NCBI GenBank assembly: GCA_030151255.1
Contig: JASLED010000029.1
Location: 1-8,786, forward strand
DNA: 8,786 bases
DNA from: Flavobacterium sp.
GTDB lineage: Bacteria; Bacteroidota; Bacteroidia; Flavobacteriales; Flavobacteriaceae
Direction of reading: 5' to 3'
Part shown: positions 8,168 through 8,786 of the stretch, in pieces
Layout: the number at the start of each line of letters is the position of its first letter
Numbering within the stretch: position 1 is the first letter of the stretch
Translations under genes and position numbers: made by a program
Notes under the pieces: generated by a model
Told to the model about the DNA's origin: nothing
The model's database searches: none
What the model saw: only the letters and a program-made list of their open reading frames with translations

Positions 8168-8407
8168 AACATTGTTATTTCACGAAACAAAACACAGCGT
8201 AGTTTCATAAAATAAAACTTATATACGTAGTTATTTCATCTGTTCGCTACGCTCGAGTCGTTTAATTACGTACTAATATAAATAAATATCACCGATTACA
8301 CTTTTAAAAAGATTATTACTAAAAATATTATTTTGAAAAATTTTGAGTAGTCCCCAACTTTTGAAATTGATTCATTATTTTGAAAAAAACTTCTAACTAT
8401 ATTACAA
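8168..8407. other. Intergenic region upstream of the HEPN-like gene with inverted repeats
   Basis: No gene or clear Bacteroidota promoter is seen. A 13-bp palindrome, ATAACATTGTTAT (8166-8178), overlaps the first bases of the start codon at 8167 and could be an operator or an mRNA hairpin. Arms TACGTAGTTA (8224-8233) and TAATTACGTA (8263-8272) pair with one G-T wobble around a less AT-rich centre (TTCGCTACGCTCGAG). AGCGTAG (8196-8202) is also the complement of CTACGCT (8247-8253). A 14-bp direct repeat (8327-8340 and 8374-8387) is AT-rich and may be chance. Confidence 0.45.
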
Positions 8408-8440
8408 AAAAAAAGACTTCTGAAATTTCAGAAGTCTTTT
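8406..8440 (-). terminator. Strong terminator downstream of the tRNA-Tyr pair
   Basis: 8411-8440 is a perfect 30-bp palindrome with core GACTTCTGAAA and its complement TTTCAGAAGTC. On the minus strand it ends in a run of nine T residues (8414-8406). It starts 7 nt after the 3' end of the first tRNA copy. On the plus strand it is followed by only five T residues, so it may act weakly in that direction as well. Confidence 0.9.
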
Positions 8441-8447
8441 TATACTG

Positions 8448-8528
8448 TGGGGAGAGCAGGATTCGAACCTGCGAAGGTTTCCCAACGGATTTACAGTCCG
8501 TCCTCGTTGGCCGCTTGAGTATCTCCCC
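8448..8528 (-). tRNA. tRNA-Tyr (GUA), downstream copy
   Basis: The minus strand gives an 81-nt tRNA. The acceptor stem GGGGAGA pairs with TCTCCCC and the discriminator is A. The anticodon stem ACGGA/TCCGT holds the loop CTGTAAA with anticodon GTA (8492-8494). The T arm is GCAGG TTCGAAT CCTGC. The variable region between the anticodon and T stems is extended, as expected of class II bacterial tRNA-Tyr. The 3' CCA is not encoded (the next bases are CAG). It is identical in sequence to the copy 120 bp upstream. Confidence 0.97.
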
Positions 8529-8567
8529 TCCTATAATATCGATAAATTATTTTTAAGCAAGCTTTTG

Positions 8568-8648
8568 TGGGGAGAGCAGGATTCGAACCTGCGAAGGTTT
8601 CCCAACGGATTTACAGTCCGTCCTCGTTGGCCGCTTGAGTATCTCCCC
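8568..8648 (-). tRNA. tRNA-Tyr (GUA), promoter-proximal copy
   Basis: The sequence and fold match the other copy, with anticodon GTA at 8612-8614. Exact identity between the copies covers 84 bp (8446-8529 and 8566-8649). The two genes are separated by 39 bp and probably share one transcript, which is processed into both tRNAs. CCA is not encoded here either. Confidence 0.97.
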
Positions 8649-8686
8649 TTTTGACGATTTCGTCTCAATTCCTTATCAGAACGGTG

Positions 8687-8716
8687 CAAAGATAGCGCTG
8701 TTTTCTTAATCTGCAA
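8687..8716 (-). promoter_or_regulatory. Bacteroidota promoter of the tRNA-Tyr pair
   Basis: The minus strand shows TTG (8716-8714), a 19-nt spacer and TATCTTTG (8694-8687). This matches the Bacteroidota housekeeping promoter (TTG near -33, TAnnTTTG near -7) in sequence and spacing. Transcription would start near 8681, giving a leader of about 33 nt before the first tRNA. Confidence 0.85.
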
Positions 8717-8786
8717 GGCTTTTGATTCTTTTTTTCCTATTATTTTTAAATCATTTATTTAACTATTTGATTATAAAAAGATAAGA

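Noticed and set aside
8327..8387. 14-bp direct repeat ATTATTTTGAAAAA as integration (att) sites next to the tRNA
   Set aside because: It is very AT-rich, does not match the tRNA 3' end, and no integrase is in the window.
8531..8716. Minus-strand 61-codon frame
   Set aside because: It runs through the tRNA-Tyr copy and the tRNA promoter; the apparent protein is a translation of tRNA sequence.

Overview
The window looks like a chromosomal segment from an AT-rich marine or environmental Flavobacteriaceae-type Bacteroidota. The evidence is: a type IX secretion (T9SS) type B sorting domain; secreted proteins whose mature N-terminus reads QVGIGT; a Bacteroidota-style promoter (TTG, 19 nt, TATCTTTG) before the tRNAs; and no clear Shine-Dalgarno sequences. 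All genes lie on the minus strand, so transcription runs from high to low coordinates.

Region 8446-8716 holds two identical tRNA-Tyr(GUA) genes with a clear promoter upstream and a strong terminator downstream. Region 7379-8407 holds one small gene (7478-8167). Its product carries an RNPYSH signature (R-x4-H) of the HEPN type, and the gene has its own terminator. Region 6690-7378 is AT-rich DNA without a convincing gene. It contains a second minus-strand terminator, a possible decayed coding fragment and a weak candidate promoter for the operon to its left.

Region 1-6689 is a compact three-gene operon (gaps of 25 and 26 nt) for large exported surface proteins. First comes a fibre-like protein of about 1335 residues, made of about 11 degenerate modules plus two arrays of 10-residue repeats. 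Second is a bacterial L-type lectin-domain protein. Third is a T9SS type B cargo protein cut by the window edge. The likely theme is a secreted, modular adhesive layer or filament with a carbohydrate-binding partner (inference).

The most notable point is that the first two genes are both broken near their N-termini as read here. The fibre gene has nine A residues inside its signal-peptide codons where eight are needed, so the start codon and signal peptide are out of frame with an otherwise intact ORF of 1302 codons. The lectin gene has an in-frame TAA 35 codons after its start, just past the signal peptide, again before a long intact ORF. The A9 tract could be a phase-variation switch, a site of transcriptional slippage, a recent mutation or a sequencing error. 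The sequence alone cannot decide.
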